DNA of 44,990 nt from Hyphomicrobiales bacterium. GTDB lineage: Bacteria > Pseudomonadota > Alphaproteobacteria > Rhizobiales > Beijerinckiaceae. The stretch spans positions 1 to 44,990 of the forward strand of contig CANGQA010000011.1 in assembly GCA_947455995.1 (NCBI GenBank), written 5' to 3'. Positions 27,710 to 36,001 of this stretch are shown piece after piece; the stretch's first letter is position 1, and the number at the start of each line of letters is the position of its first letter. The position numbers and the translations under genes were made by a program. Under the pieces are notes generated by a model. That model searched no databases and had not been told where the DNA came from. It was given only the letters and a program-made list of their open reading frames with translations.

Positions 27710-28184
27710 CGATTATTTTCGGATTTTTGGCAGTATATAAATATTTTCCTTTGTCATCGCGCTCATCTTAGGTCATACTGTGCTTCGTCGGAGTCCATGG
27801 ATCTTTGGTGCGCATTGAGCCATCAAGTCCTGTGTCGTATCCTCGTTCACCATATAACATGCTATGTTGAGCAAGATACGGTCCCGATTTGCGCACTTTG
27901 ATCCTTGAAGGGGTCGGATGCGCTGACAAACGAACAAAGTTGAATTTCTCTGTTTTCCGGCGTGGAAAGCCCCTTGGTGTTTTGGGTTTCTTCCGGTTGA
28001 AAAACATCAAACGGCGAGCGTTCATTTCGCAGCCTCATCATTCAAGGTAATGATGGCAGGCAACATTGCTAAGGGCACCACATTGGCGACAGACTTTGCG
28101 TCGATTACCGGATTGATCCAGTCAGGCATTCAAACTGCCGGGATTGCCATCATCCATTCATATCATAGCATTTAAGGACCGTTG
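27710..28184 (+). other. Long leader between prmC and the DUF4167 gene
   Basis: This 475-base gap is unexpectedly long for a place where related genomes usually keep genes close. It contains AT-rich sequence at 27715-27765 that could hold a promoter, a possible 41-codon ORF at 28050-28175 (listed separately), and an 85-codon minus-strand frame at 27768-28025 that I do not accept. I saw no tRNA or known riboswitch. Confidence 0.4.
28050..28175 (+). CDS. Possible 41-codon upstream ORF before the DUF4167 gene
   Basis: An ATG-ATG start at 28050 has AAGG four bases upstream, and the frame runs 41 codons to a TAA at 28173. It encodes a mildly hydrophobic peptide (IAKGTTLATDFASITG near the N-terminus, then a Gly/Ile-rich end). 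The stop TAA is part of the TAAGGA that serves as ribosome site for the next gene, ten bases before its ATG. That placement would allow translational coupling, but a chance ORF is quite possible. No homologue is known to me. Confidence 0.3.
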   Translation: MMAGNIAKGTTLATDFASITGLIQSGIQTAGIAIIHSYHSI

Positions 28185-29174
28185 ATGAGACCTAATCATC
28201 AGAACAAGCGCATGCGTGGCCGTAGCCGTGGTGGAAGTGGTGGCAATGGAGGCGGAGGGGGCAAGGGACCAAATCCGTTAACCCGCAGCTACGAATCCAA
28301 CGGGCCAGATGTTAAAATCCGTGGAACTGCCCAGCATATTGCTGAAAAATACTTGCAAATGGGCCGCGATGCTCAGGCCACTGGCGATTACGTGACGGCT
28401 GAAAACTATTTCCAGCACGGCGAACATTACCTGCGTATCATTGCGACAGCGCATGAAGCCATGCGTCTGGCCAATCCGCAATTCAGACCCTATGAGCCAC
28501 AAGATGGCGAGGACGGGGACGAGGACGAGGAGGGAGCTCCCTTCGCACCGGGCACCCCTCAACCGGAAGTCCGCTACAACAATCCACCTCAGGCCGACTC
28601 CGAGCAGCCCGATTTCCAGCCGCAGCCCCGCGAATATCGCGAACGGCCACAGCAGGAACGGAGCCCTCGTTTCGAGCAGCGTCACGACCGCCGCGATGAC
28701 CGTCACGATGACCGTCGCCGCGAACATACCCAGCGGGATAGCCAGCCGCGTGACAGCCAACCTCGCGATCACCGTAGCGATGCAGCGCATGATCAGAGCG
28801 CTCCCAGAGAATATACGCCGCGGGAGTATACACCCCGCGAACAGACACCCAGGGAGTCGTCGCCGCGCGACCATCAATCCCGCGAAAGCGGACGCTTTGA
28901 CCGCCGCGAACGGTTCGAGCAGCGGCGCGGACCTTCGGCTGAACGCAGTCCAGCATCTGTCGAACCAGAAGTGCAGACCGGTCTTCCGGCCTTCATTACC
29001 GCGCCTGTGCGTCCTCTCTCCGAAGAACAGCCGGTAATCCCGCCCCAGTCAACGTCGCCTCTCTTCGAAACGGTCGCAGGCACAACAGAATTTCCGGTCA
29101 ATGAACGTCGCGGACGCGGGCGGCCACGCAAAGTGATCGAGGCAGCACCGGTGAAAGACCAAGCAGGCGAATAA
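28185..29174 (+). CDS. DUF4167 domain protein with long Arg/Asp-rich repetitive tail
   Basis: The 329-residue protein begins with a basic Arg/Gly-rich leader (MRPNHQNKRMRGRSRGG, then a poly-Gly run) followed by the conserved DUF4167 domain at about residues 30-105 (IRGTAQHIAEKYLQMGRDA, then AENYFQHGEHYLRI). After an acidic EDGDEDEEG patch, the rest is low-complexity: RDDRHDDRR-type runs and a short tandem repeat EYTPRE/EQTPRE. It ends with an AT-hook-like RRGRGRPRK at about 307-316. Family function is not established; nucleic-acid binding is a reasonable guess from the basic and RG-rich parts. I use the ATG at 28185 with TAAGGA upstream rather than the TTG at 28182. The neighbours prfA-prmC and clpB match the usual location of this gene. 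Confidence 0.88.
   Translation: MRPNHQNKRMRGRSRGGSGGNGGGGGKGPNPLTRSYESNGPDVKIRGTAQHIAEKYLQMGRDAQATGDYVTAENYFQHGEHYLRIIATAHEAMRLANPQFRPYEPQDGEDGDEDEEGAPFAPGTPQPEVRYNNPPQADSEQPDFQPQPREYRERPQQERSPRFEQRHDRRDDRHDDRRREHTQRDSQPRDSQPRDHRSDAAHDQSAPREYTPREYTPREQTPRESSPRDHQSRESGRFDRRERFEQRRGPSAERSPASVEPEVQTGLPAFITAPVRPLSEEQPVIPPQSTSPLFETVAGTTEFPVNERRGRGRPRKVIEAAPVKDQAGE
28680..28860 (+). repeat. Short imperfect tandem repeats within the DUF4167 gene
   Basis: Two blocks are visible. GATGACCGTC recurs near 28695-28715, encoding alternating Arg/Asp/His, and an imperfect 12-base unit at about 28806-28858 encodes repeated YTPRE or QTPRE. They expand the disordered tail of the protein. Confidence 0.6.
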
Positions 29175-29201
29175 GCGGCTTTTTTCATGACAATCACAAT
29201 C

Positions 29202-29227
29202 AGGAGGGCTTTGGCCCTCCTTTTTTT
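29202..29227 (+). terminator. Terminator after the DUF4167 gene
   Basis: An 8-base-pair stem AGGAGGGC/GCCCTCCT (29202-29209 with 29214-29221) with a four-base loop runs into seven T residues. It separates the DUF4167 gene from the lysis cassette, so the cassette needs its own promoter or read-through. Confidence 0.88.
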
Positions 29228-29260
29228 GTGCCCATTTCCCAGAAAAAAAACGGAGAAAGA

Positions 29261-29791
29261 ATGATGGATATGGCTAAATTGATGTCCAGCATCGCCACGG
29301 TTGCTCCAACAGTGGCATTGGCTTTGGGAGGACCAGTGGCAGGACTGGCCGTCACCGCATTGTCGCAAGCTTTAACAGACAAGCAGGACACCACGACGGA
29401 CCAATTGGCCCTATTGCTGGCCAAACCGAATGCCGACCAGATCACCAAGCTCAAAGAGGCCGAACTGGCTTTCACGCAGAAAATGAAGGAACTGGACATC
29501 AATATTGTCCAGATCGCCGCCAATGACATGGCCAGCGCGCGCCAGCGCGAAATAACCACAGGCGATCATCTCACCCCGCGTGTTTTGGCGGTACTGGTGT
29601 CTGTCGGCTTTTTCGGAATCCTGAGCTGGATGCTCAACAACGCAATTCCCGCCTCGGGCAAGGAGGCCCTGCTTGTGATGCTCGGCGCCCTTGGAACCGG
29701 GTGGACAGCTGTTTTGTCATATTATTTCGGCTCATCCGCCGGATCTTTCGACAAAAACGCCGTGTTGCAGCAGATCATCAAAACCAAATAA
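29261..29791 (+). CDS. Three-helix holin of gene-transfer-agent type
   Basis: This 176-residue membrane protein matches the layout of the GTA holin (3TM) family. A hydrophobic N-terminal segment (about residues 10-36) is followed by a long polar, partly helical stretch (40-105, KLKEAELAFTQKMKELD), then two clear membrane helices at about 107-125 and 134-156. Holins make pores in the inner membrane so that a cytoplasmic endolysin reaches the cell wall. The ATG at 29261 is preceded by CGGAGAAAGA; the open frame begins at 29228 but lacks a ribosome site there. A gene for a cell-wall peptidase follows 19 bases later, the classic holin-endolysin order. No phage structural genes are near. Family assignment is by pattern, not by search. 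Confidence 0.8.
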   Translation: MMDMAKLMSSIATVAPTVALALGGPVAGLAVTALSQALTDKQDTTTDQLALLLAKPNADQITKLKEAELAFTQKMKELDINIVQIAANDMASARQREITTGDHLTPRVLAVLVSVGFFGILSWMLNNAIPASGKEALLVMLGALGTGWTAVLSYYFGSSAGSFDKNAVLQQIIKTK

Positions 29792-29810
29792 GCGACAGGG
29801 AGATCCCGGG

Positions 29811-30335
29811 ATGGATGATCGATTTTCAACCCAAGAGCCTGTCTGGTTGCAACAAGCCCGCCATTTGCTCGGCACACAAGAAAGCCCCGGCGCCACCAAT
29901 AACGCGACCATCCTTGATTGGGCCAAGCAGGAGGGCGGTTGGGTCGAACGGTTCTACACCGCCGATTCCATCCCATGGTGCGGGCTATTTGTCAGCCACT
30001 GCCTGTTGAATGCCGGGATAGACGGCCCTAAAAATCCGCTCTCCGCGCTGGCTTGGGCCGATTGGGGAGAGGACGTGGCTTTGTCGGACCGCGAGGCAGG
30101 GTGCGTGCTGGTGTTTACCCGCCAAGGCGGAGGACATGTCGGCTTTTATGTCGGTGAGGATGCTGATGGATCGGCACTGCATGTGCTGGGCGGCAACCAG
30201 TCCGATGCCGTCACCATCACCCGCATCAGCACCGACCGTCTGCATGCAGTCCGCTGGCCCACAGGCCTTGCGCGCTCCAAAACGGGCCTTTTGACTAGAA
30301 ACCTGACGGCCAGCCTATCAGGCAACGAGGCCTAA
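29811..30335 (+). CDS. TIGR02594-type peptidoglycan endopeptidase (endolysin-like)
   Basis: The 174-residue protein resembles the TIGR02594 family of small Cys/His hydrolases related to NlpC/P60 and CHAP domains. The likely nucleophile is Cys57 in IPWCGLFVSHCL, the likely base is His109 in GGGHVGFYVGED, and a polar residue in the LGGNQSD segment near 128-132 may complete the site. The N-terminal WLQQARHLLGTQESPG pattern is typical of such domains. It has no signal peptide, so it would need the holin encoded just upstream to reach peptidoglycan. I use the ATG at 29811 (AGGGAG upstream) because the frame's earlier start overlaps the holin gene. In phages and GTAs such pairs carry out cell lysis; here it sits alone before clpB. 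Confidence 0.83.
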   Translation: MDDRFSTQEPVWLQQARHLLGTQESPGATNNATILDWAKQEGGWVERFYTADSIPWCGLFVSHCLLNAGIDGPKNPLSALAWADWGEDVALSDREAGCVLVFTRQGGGHVGFYVGEDADGSALHVLGGNQSDAVTITRISTDRLHAVRWPTGLARSKTGLLTRNLTASLSGNEA

Positions 30336-30419
30336 ACAGGCAAAAGATTTCGCTTTTCACCTCTTTTGTTCCTGAAAACCAATTCCTATCTAGATTAAGA
30401 GAGGAGCTGCCACATCGGG

Positions 30420-30443
30420 GCCCTCCAATTCAAGGGGCTTTTT
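30420..30443 (+). terminator. Weak terminator-like hairpin before clpB
   Basis: GCCCT at 30420-30424 can pair with AGGGGC at 30433-30438 (one bulged G), followed by five T residues. It lies about 85 bases after the endopeptidase stop and could limit read-through into clpB, or be a coincidence. Confidence 0.35.
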
Positions 30444-30484
30444 CCGTGTCTTATGAGCGGATTAGGCGGCCATAGGAGATAAAC

Positions 30485-33106
30485 ATGAATTTCGAGAAAT
30501 ATACTGACCGCGCCAAAGGGTTCATCCAAGCCGCGCAGACCATTGCGATGCGCGAAGGCCATCCGCAACTGACCCCGGAACATGTCCTCAAAGCCCTGCT
30601 GGATGACAACGAGGGTATGGCTGCAGGCCTGATCCGCAATGCTGGCGGGGATCCGAAAGCGGCTCTGGCCCATACCGATGCACTGATTGCCAAAATGCCT
30701 CGGGTCAGTGGGTCCGCCTCGGCCCAATCACAACCGACCCGTGATCTGATCCGCCTGTTCGGCAGCGCAGAGCAGTTGGCACAAGAAGCCAGTGACCATT
30801 TCGTCACGGCCGAACGGCTGCTTCTGGCCATCACAATAGACACCGGAATGGAAGCCGGACAGGCATTGGCCAAGGCAGGTGTCACCCGCAAAGGACTTGA
30901 TCAGGCAATCAGCGATTTACGCAAGGGCCGCACAGCCGATAGCGCGAACGCGGAAGGCGCCTATGATGCCTTGAAAAAATATGCACGGGATCTGACCCAG
31001 GCCGCGCGGGACGGCAAGCTCGATCCGGTGATTGGCCGCGATGAGGAAATCCGCCGTGCTATTCAGGTTCTCTCCCGCCGCACCAAGAACAATCCGGTCC
31101 TGATCGGTGAGCCAGGCGTCGGCAAGACCGCTATTGCTGAAGGGCTGGCTCTGCGGATCGTCAATGGCGATGTGCCCGAAAGTCTCAAGAACAAGCAACT
31201 CCTGTCGCTCGATATGGGCTCGCTGATTGCCGGAGCCAAATATCGGGGTGAATTCGAAGAACGACTGAAAGCCGTCCTATCGGAAGTCACAGCTGCCGCA
31301 GGCGAGATTATCCTGTTCATTGATGAGATGCACACTCTGGTTGGCGCAGGCAAAGGCGAAGGTGCGATGGATGCCTCCAACCTGCTCAAGCCTGCTCTGG
31401 CGCGCGGAGAATTGCACTGCATTGGCGCCACCACGCTGGATGAATACCGTAAACACGTTGAAAAGGACGCCGCACTTGCCCGCCGGTTCCAGCCGGTCTT
31501 TGTGTCGGAACCAACCGTGGAAGACACGATCTCGATTTTGCGAGGGCTCAAGGAGAAATACGAACTCCACCACGGAGTGCGGATCACTGACAGCGCCATT
31601 GTCGCTGCCGCGACTTTGTCAAACCGCTATATTACCGACCGCTTTCTGCCCGATAAAGCGATCGACCTGATTGACGAGGCCTCATCGCGCCTCAGGATGC
31701 AGGTCGACTCCAAGCCCGAAGAGCTCGACGAGCTTGACCGCCGCATCATGCAGTTAAGGATCGAACAGGAAGCCCTGCGCAAAGAAGAGGACGCCGCCTC
31801 AAAAGACCGGCTGGCCCGCCTGGAAAAGGAATTGTCGGAACTCGAAGAACGCTCGAACCTGCTGACCGCGCGCTGGAAGGCTGAAAAAGACAAGCTCGGC
31901 AGCGTCCAGAAAATCAAGGAACAGCTTGAACAGGCCCGCAATGATCTCGCCAATGCCCAGCGCAAGGGCGAATATCAAAAGGCCGGTGAATTGGCCTATG
32001 GGCTGATCCCGGATCTGGAAAAACGATTGATTGCCATTGAAGGCGAGGAAGCCAAAGGCACCGCGCTGGTTGATGAGGCCGTGGGAGCCAACGACATTGC
32101 GCAAGTGGTGTCGCGCTGGACCGGTGTGCCGGTCGAACGGATGCTGGCGGGCGAGAAAGAAAAACTCTTGATGATGGAAGCCAAGCTCGGTGAACGGGTT
32201 GTCGGCCAGATCGAGGCCGTCCATGCGGTTGCAACCGCCGTCCGGCGGGCACGGGCGGGCCTGCAAGATCCTCATCGCCCGATCGGCTCTTTCATGTTCC
32301 TTGGTCCGACCGGCGTCGGCAAAACCGAGCTGACCAAAGCTCTGGCCGGTTTCATGTTCGATGACGAAAGCGCTTTGCTGCGGATCGACATGTCCGAATA
32401 TATGGAAAAGCATTCGGTTGCCCGCCTGATCGGCGCCCCTCCCGGCTATGTCGGCTATGAGGAAGGCGGTGCGCTGACCGAAGCTGTCAGACGGCGGCCC
32501 TATCAGGTCGTTTTGTTTGATGAAATCGAGAAAGCCCATCCCGAAGTGTTCAACATCCTGCTGCAGGTGCTCGATGATGGCCGCCTGACCGATGGTCAGG
32601 GCCGCACGGTCGATTTCCGCAACACCTTGATCATCATGACCTCGAATCTTGGCTCGGAATATCTGGTCAACCAGCCCGAGGGTGAGGACAGCGAGGCGGT
32701 GCGCGAGGATGTCATGGGCCTTGTCAAAGCCCATTTCCGGCCCGAATTCCTCAACCGTGTCGACGAAATCATCCTGTTCCATCGCCTGCAGCGCAATGAA
32801 ATGGGAGCGATTGTTGATATCCAGATGCATCGGCTGGCCAAATTGCTCGACGAACGCAAGATCGTGCTTGATCTGGCTCCCGACGCACGCGAATGGCTGG
32901 CCGAACGCGGCTATGAGCCCGCTTATGGTGCCAGACCCCTCAAACGGGTGATCCAGAAGCACCTTCAGGACACGCTGGCGGAATTGATCCTGTCGGGTGC
33001 GATCAAGGACGGCGAGCATGTGGCCGTCAGCGCCGGACCCTTGGGACTGATCATCGGCGGCCATGCCAGCGAACCCAACCGGCCTGTTAAAGCCTTGTTG
33101 AATTGA
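30485..33106 (+). CDS. clpB: ATP-dependent chaperone ClpB
   Basis: This 873-residue AAA+ disaggregase works with DnaK to recover aggregated proteins after heat shock. It begins with the repeat N-domain ([30 protein letters not shown]). The first AAA+ module has Walker [14 protein letters not shown] near residue 208 and Walker B with [13 protein letters not shown]; a middle coiled coil covers roughly 400-520 (rich in Glu, Lys and Arg). The second module has [13 protein letters not shown] near residue 608 and [14 protein letters not shown], with the arginine-finger region in [10 protein letters not shown]. Length is normal. An AGGAGATAAAC sequence precedes the ATG. No clear sigma-32 promoter was found in the short upstream region. 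A strong terminator follows. Confidence 0.98.
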   Translation: MNFEKYTDRAKGFIQAAQTIAMREGHPQLTPEHVLKALLDDNEGMAAGLIRNAGGDPKAALAHTDALIAKMPRVSGSASAQSQPTRDLIRLFGSAEQLAQEASDHFVTAERLLLAITIDTGMEAGQALAKAGVTRKGLDQAISDLRKGRTADSANAEGAYDALKKYARDLTQAARDGKLDPVIGRDEEIRRAIQVLSRRTKNNPVLIGEPGVGKTAIAEGLALRIVNGDVPESLKNKQLLSLDMGSLIAGAKYRGEFEERLKAVLSEVTAAAGEIILFIDEMHTLVGAGKGEGAMDASNLLKPALARGELHCIGATTLDEYRKHVEKDAALARRFQPVFVSEPTVEDTISILRGLKEKYELHHGVRITDSAIVAAATLSNRYITDRFLPDKAIDLIDEASSRLRMQVDSKPEELDELDRRIMQLRIEQEALRKEEDAASKDRLARLEKELSELEERSNLLTARWKAEKDKLGSVQKIKEQLEQARNDLANAQRKGEYQKAGELAYGLIPDLEKRLIAIEGEEAKGTALVDEAVGANDIAQVVSRWTGVPVERMLAGEKEKLLMMEAKLGERVVGQIEAVHAVATAVRRARAGLQDPHRPIGSFMFLGPTGVGKTELTKALAGFMFDDESALLRIDMSEYMEKHSVARLIGAPPGYVGYEEGGALTEAVRRRPYQVVLFDEIEKAHPEVFNILLQVLDDGRLTDGQGRTVDFRNTLIIMTSNLGSEYLVNQPEGEDSEAVREDVMGLVKAHFRPEFLNRVDEIILFHRLQRNEMGAIVDIQMHRLAKLLDERKIVLDLAPDAREWLAERGYEPAYGARPLKRVIQKHLQDTLAELILSGAIKDGEHVAVSAGPLGLIIGGHASEPNRPVKALLN

Positions 33107-33112
33107 GATCAT

Positions 33113-33149
33113 GACGGCGGCACAGGCCTGTTTGTGCCGCCGTCCTTTT
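33113..33149 (+). terminator. Strong terminator after clpB
   Basis: A perfect 12-base-pair stem (33113-33124 with 33133-33144, loop of eight bases) is followed by CTTTT, starting seven bases after the clpB stop. It also shows that the downstream synthetase does not begin at 33111, where its frame opens. Confidence 0.9.
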
Positions 33150-33269
33150 GCCAGCCCACCTAGCCTTTGCAATCCGCCAACCCTTGCAAAGGTCTCTATT
33201 GCATTGCACCAAGATCCGCCGCTACAGTCTGCGCCGCTGATCCTGTGTCCAGAATGCAAAGAGTTCCCG

Positions 33270-34886
33270 ATGCTTCCTGATATGCGTGACGAGGCCCAAT
33301 TGCGTGCGGCGTTTCGCTGGTCGATCCCGCCGCATTACAATATCGGTGTCGATGTGTGTGACCGCTGGGCCATCACGGAGCCGGATCGGCCTGCTATTTT
33401 TGAAGTCGCACCGGACGGCGCGGTCAAAACCGCAACTTACGGCCAGATCCGCGATGCCTCCAACCAACTCGCCAATGCCTTGCGGGCGCTGGGCATAACA
33501 CGCGGGGACCGCATTGCCATTTTACTGCCGCAAGCCATCGAGGTCGCCCAAACCCATATGGCTGTTTATAAATCGGGGGCGATTGCCCTGCCGCTGGCGG
33601 CCCTGTTCGGGGTTGATGCGCTGGCCTATCGGCTGGAGGACGCCGGCGCGCGGGCGTTGATCACCAATGCGGCGGGCCTCGAAAAAATCCGCAAAATCGT
33701 CAATCTGCCTTCAACCCTCGAACTGATCCTGTCGATTGACGGGGCCGATGGCAACGCGCTCGACTATCACAGCACTCTGGCAGCTCAATCGACCCATTTT
33801 ATCCCTGTGAACACGCTGGCCGATGATCCGGCCATGATGATTTACACATCTGGCACCACCGGACATCCCAAAGGGGCCTTGCATGCCCATCGGGTCTTGC
33901 TGGGCCATTTGCCCGGTGTGCAGCTTCCACACGATTTTTTTCCGCAACCAGGCGACAGGATGTGGACACCCGCTGATTGGGCATGGGCAGGCGGGCTGCT
34001 CAACGGCCTTTTGCCGAGCATGCATTTCGGGGTGCCGACGATTGCCCGCAAATTCGACAAATTCGACCCCGAAGAAGCCTTTTCCCTGATGGAGCGGATG
34101 CAGGTGCGCAATACATTTGTGCCGCCCACCGCATTGAGAATGCTACGGGCCGTCAAAAATCCCCGTCAGCATTTCAAACTCGCCTTGCGGACCGTAGCAT
34201 CGGGTGGCGAGGCCTTGGGCGCGGAAACCTTTGCCTGGGGGCAGGAACAGCTCGGGTTGACGATCAACGAATTTTACGGCCAAACCGAATGCAATCTGGT
34301 GCTTGGCTCTTCGGCCGCGCTCGGCATGGTCAAAGCGGGGCTGATCGGCAAACCGATACCGGGCCATCAGGTCGCCATCATCCGCGAGGATGGCACACGC
34401 TGCGAGGTCGGCGAACTGGGCCAGATCGCCGTGCATCGGCCTGATCCCGTGATGTTTTTATCCTATTGGAACAAGCCTGAAGCCACCGCAGAGAAATTTA
34501 TCGGCGACTGGATGACCACAGGCGATCAAGGCGAGGTCGATCAGGACGGGTTTATCCGCTTTATCGGGCGCGATGATGATGTGATTACCTCGGCAGGTTA
34601 CCGGATCGGTCCGACCGAAATCGAAGATTCCCTGATGCAGCATCCGGCCATCGCGTTGGCGGCGGTTGTCGGCAAGCCCGATCCGCTGCGCACCGAAATC
34701 GTCAAAGCCTTTGTGGTGGTCAAGCCAGGATTTGATCCTTCACCCGCATTGGCCAGCGAAATCGGCACTTTCGTCAAATCGCATCTGTCGGCGCATGAAT
34801 ATCCGCGCGAGGTTGAATTCATTCACGAATTGCCATTGACCACCACCGGAAAAGTCATCCGCCGGCTGCTGCGCAATCGCGCCTAA
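33270..34886 (+). CDS. Acyl-CoA synthetase (AMP-forming), medium-chain/aromatic type
   Basis: The 538-residue enzyme activates a carboxylic acid to its CoA thioester by way of an acyl-adenylate. Family motifs are clear: MIYTSGTTGHPKGALHAH near residue 189, NEFYGQTECNLV near residue 334, the TTGDQGEVDQDGF motif, GYRIGPTEIEDSL (hinge region) and the C-terminal TTTGKVIRRLLR with the catalytic lysine near residue 527. The N-terminus (IPPHYNIGVDVCDRWA) is like that of the ACSM-type and benzoate-type ligases. I use the ATG at 33270, since the 53 preceding codons overlap the clpB terminator. Its stop overlaps by four bases the stop of the convergent CobW-type gene. The exact acid is unknown. Confidence 0.93.
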   Translation: MLPDMRDEAQLRAAFRWSIPPHYNIGVDVCDRWAITEPDRPAIFEVAPDGAVKTATYGQIRDASNQLANALRALGITRGDRIAILLPQAIEVAQTHMAVYKSGAIALPLAALFGVDALAYRLEDAGARALITNAAGLEKIRKIVNLPSTLELILSIDGADGNALDYHSTLAAQSTHFIPVNTLADDPAMMIYTSGTTGHPKGALHAHRVLLGHLPGVQLPHDFFPQPGDRMWTPADWAWAGGLLNGLLPSMHFGVPTIARKFDKFDPEEAFSLMERMQVRNTFVPPTALRMLRAVKNPRQHFKLALRTVASGGEALGAETFAWGQEQLGLTINEFYGQTECNLVLGSSAALGMVKAGLIGKPIPGHQVAIIREDGTRCEVGELGQIAVHRPDPVMFLSYWNKPEATAEKFIGDWMTTGDQGEVDQDGFIRFIGRDDDVITSAGYRIGPTEIEDSLMQHPAIALAAVVGKPDPLRTEIVKAFVVVKPGFDPSPALASEIGTFVKSHLSAHEYPREVEFIHELPLTTTGKVIRRLLRNRA

Positions 34887-36001
34887 CGGCGCAGTGACAA
34901 TGGATTATCGGCCAAAGCGGCGGCATCGGGCCGGTCAATTTGCGGTTGTCCGGTCAACGCCTTCCACAGACCTTGCACAAACTCCTCGTCAAGATTGCGG
35001 GTGATGAAAACCACTCGCGTGCGATGATCGGCATCGGGCCATTGTGCCAACCGCACCGGCGGGTGGAACACGTGCTGGACACCGTGCAACAGGATCGGCT
35101 GGTCATCATGATCGGCCAATTTGACTAATCCCTTGACCCGCAACAAATTGGGCCCGTGGGCCGAACGCAACAGGTCAATGAACAATTCAAGTGCGGAAGC
35201 GGCAATCGGCACATCGGTCAGCAATGAAAAAGCCCGGATATGGGCATCATGCCGATCGGGATCATGGTGATGGTGATGGTGATGGCCATGGTGATGATCG
35301 TGATGATGGTGATCGGCCGCATGCTCTGACTGCAACCATGCGGTGACCTCAGACAGTTTGGGGGCGGTCACAAATCCTGTCAGGTCGAGCAATTGATGCG
35401 GCGTGGCCTCGCCTTTGGCGGCATCGAGAATCCGCGCATAGGGATTGAGCCGATACAGCCGCGCCTTCAGACCATCGAGTACTTCAGGCTGATCGGCCAG
35501 CAAATCCGATTTGGTCAGCACAAGCACATCGGCGACAGCCGCCTGTTTGACTGCTTCGAGATTGGCATCAAGTGTTGCCTCGCCATTGACCCCGTCGACG
35601 AGGGTCATCACACCTTGCAGACGGTAACGCAGATTCAAATAGGGATGTCCGAGCACCGATTGCAGAACGGGTGCAGGATCGGCAAGCCCCGTTGTTTCGA
35701 TCACTACCCGTGAAAAGGCCGGAATCCGGCCATTATCGACATCGCGCAGCAGGTCTTCCAGTGTCGACACCAATTCGCCGCGCACCGTGCAGCACAAACA
35801 GCCCGAAGACAATAAAACCGTATTCTGGTCCTTAACCTCGATGAACAGATGATCCAATCCGACCGAACCGAACTCGTTGATAATCACAGCCGTACCCGCC
35901 ATGGCAGGATCATGCAGCAGTTGATTGAGCAAGGTGGTTTTTCCGGCCCCCAAAAAACCTGTAAGCACAAAAAGCGGGATCATGTCAGGCCGTTTGGTCA
36001 T
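34883..36001 (-). CDS. CobW/zinc-chaperone family GTPase with histidine-rich loop
   Basis: This 372-residue G3E GTPase belongs to the CobW/ZNG group that hands metal ions to target proteins. Walker A is GFLGAGKTT at residues 15-23, the metal-binding CxCC motif is GCLCC at 67-71, and TKSDLL is the guanine-specificity motif. Residues about 227-253 are almost entirely His with some Asp, a metal-binding insert. The C-terminal CobW domain has LLRVKGLV and DHDDQPILLHGVQ. I use the ATG at 35999-36001 because the frame's upstream part overlaps the transporter gene and is unlike CobW. Its start overlaps the DMT transporter gene by 17 bases. The metal may be zinc or cobalt; the histidine-rich loop favours a zinc or similar chaperone, and cobS/cobT about 5 kb away leave cobalt possible. 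Confidence 0.92.
   Translation of the reverse strand: MTKRPDMIPLFVLTGFLGAGKTTLLNQLLHDPAMAGTAVIINEFGSVGLDHLFIEVKDQNTVLLSSGCLCCTVRGELVSTLEDLLRDVDNGRIPAFSRVVIETTGLADPAPVLQSVLGHPYLNLRYRLQGVMTLVDGVNGEATLDANLEAVKQAAVADVLVLTKSDLLADQPEVLDGLKARLYRLNPYARILDAAKGEATPHQLLDLTGFVTAPKLSEVTAWLQSEHAADHHHHDHHHGHHHHHHHDPDRHDAHIRAFSLLTDVPIAASALELFIDLLRSAHGPNLLRVKGLVKLADHDDQPILLHGVQHVFHPPVRLAQWPDADHRTRVVFITRNLDEEFVQGLWKALTGQPQIDRPDAAALADNPLSLRR
35261..35315 (-). repeat. ATGGTG-type microsatellite encoding the histidine-rich loop
   Basis: Short imperfect repeats of GATGGT and GATGAT type on the plus strand encode runs of His on the minus strand inside the CobW-type gene. Such repeats can expand or shrink, which would change the length of the metal-binding loop. 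Confidence 0.75.

Noticed and set aside
27768-28025. 85-codon minus-strand open frame in the prmC-DUF4167 gap
   Set aside because: Composition is Lys/Arg-rich without a family pattern. A GAGG element lies upstream of the ATG, so it is not impossible, but nothing else supports it.
30336-30484. Possible sigma-32 promoter before clpB
   Set aside because: CCTGAAA and CCTATCT are present near 30370-30390 but only seven bases apart, too close for a heat-shock promoter.
31799-33259. 486-codon minus-strand open frame
   Set aside because: It lies opposite clpB and its terminator; the coding strand of clpB has full-length conserved motifs and the opposite translation resembles nothing.
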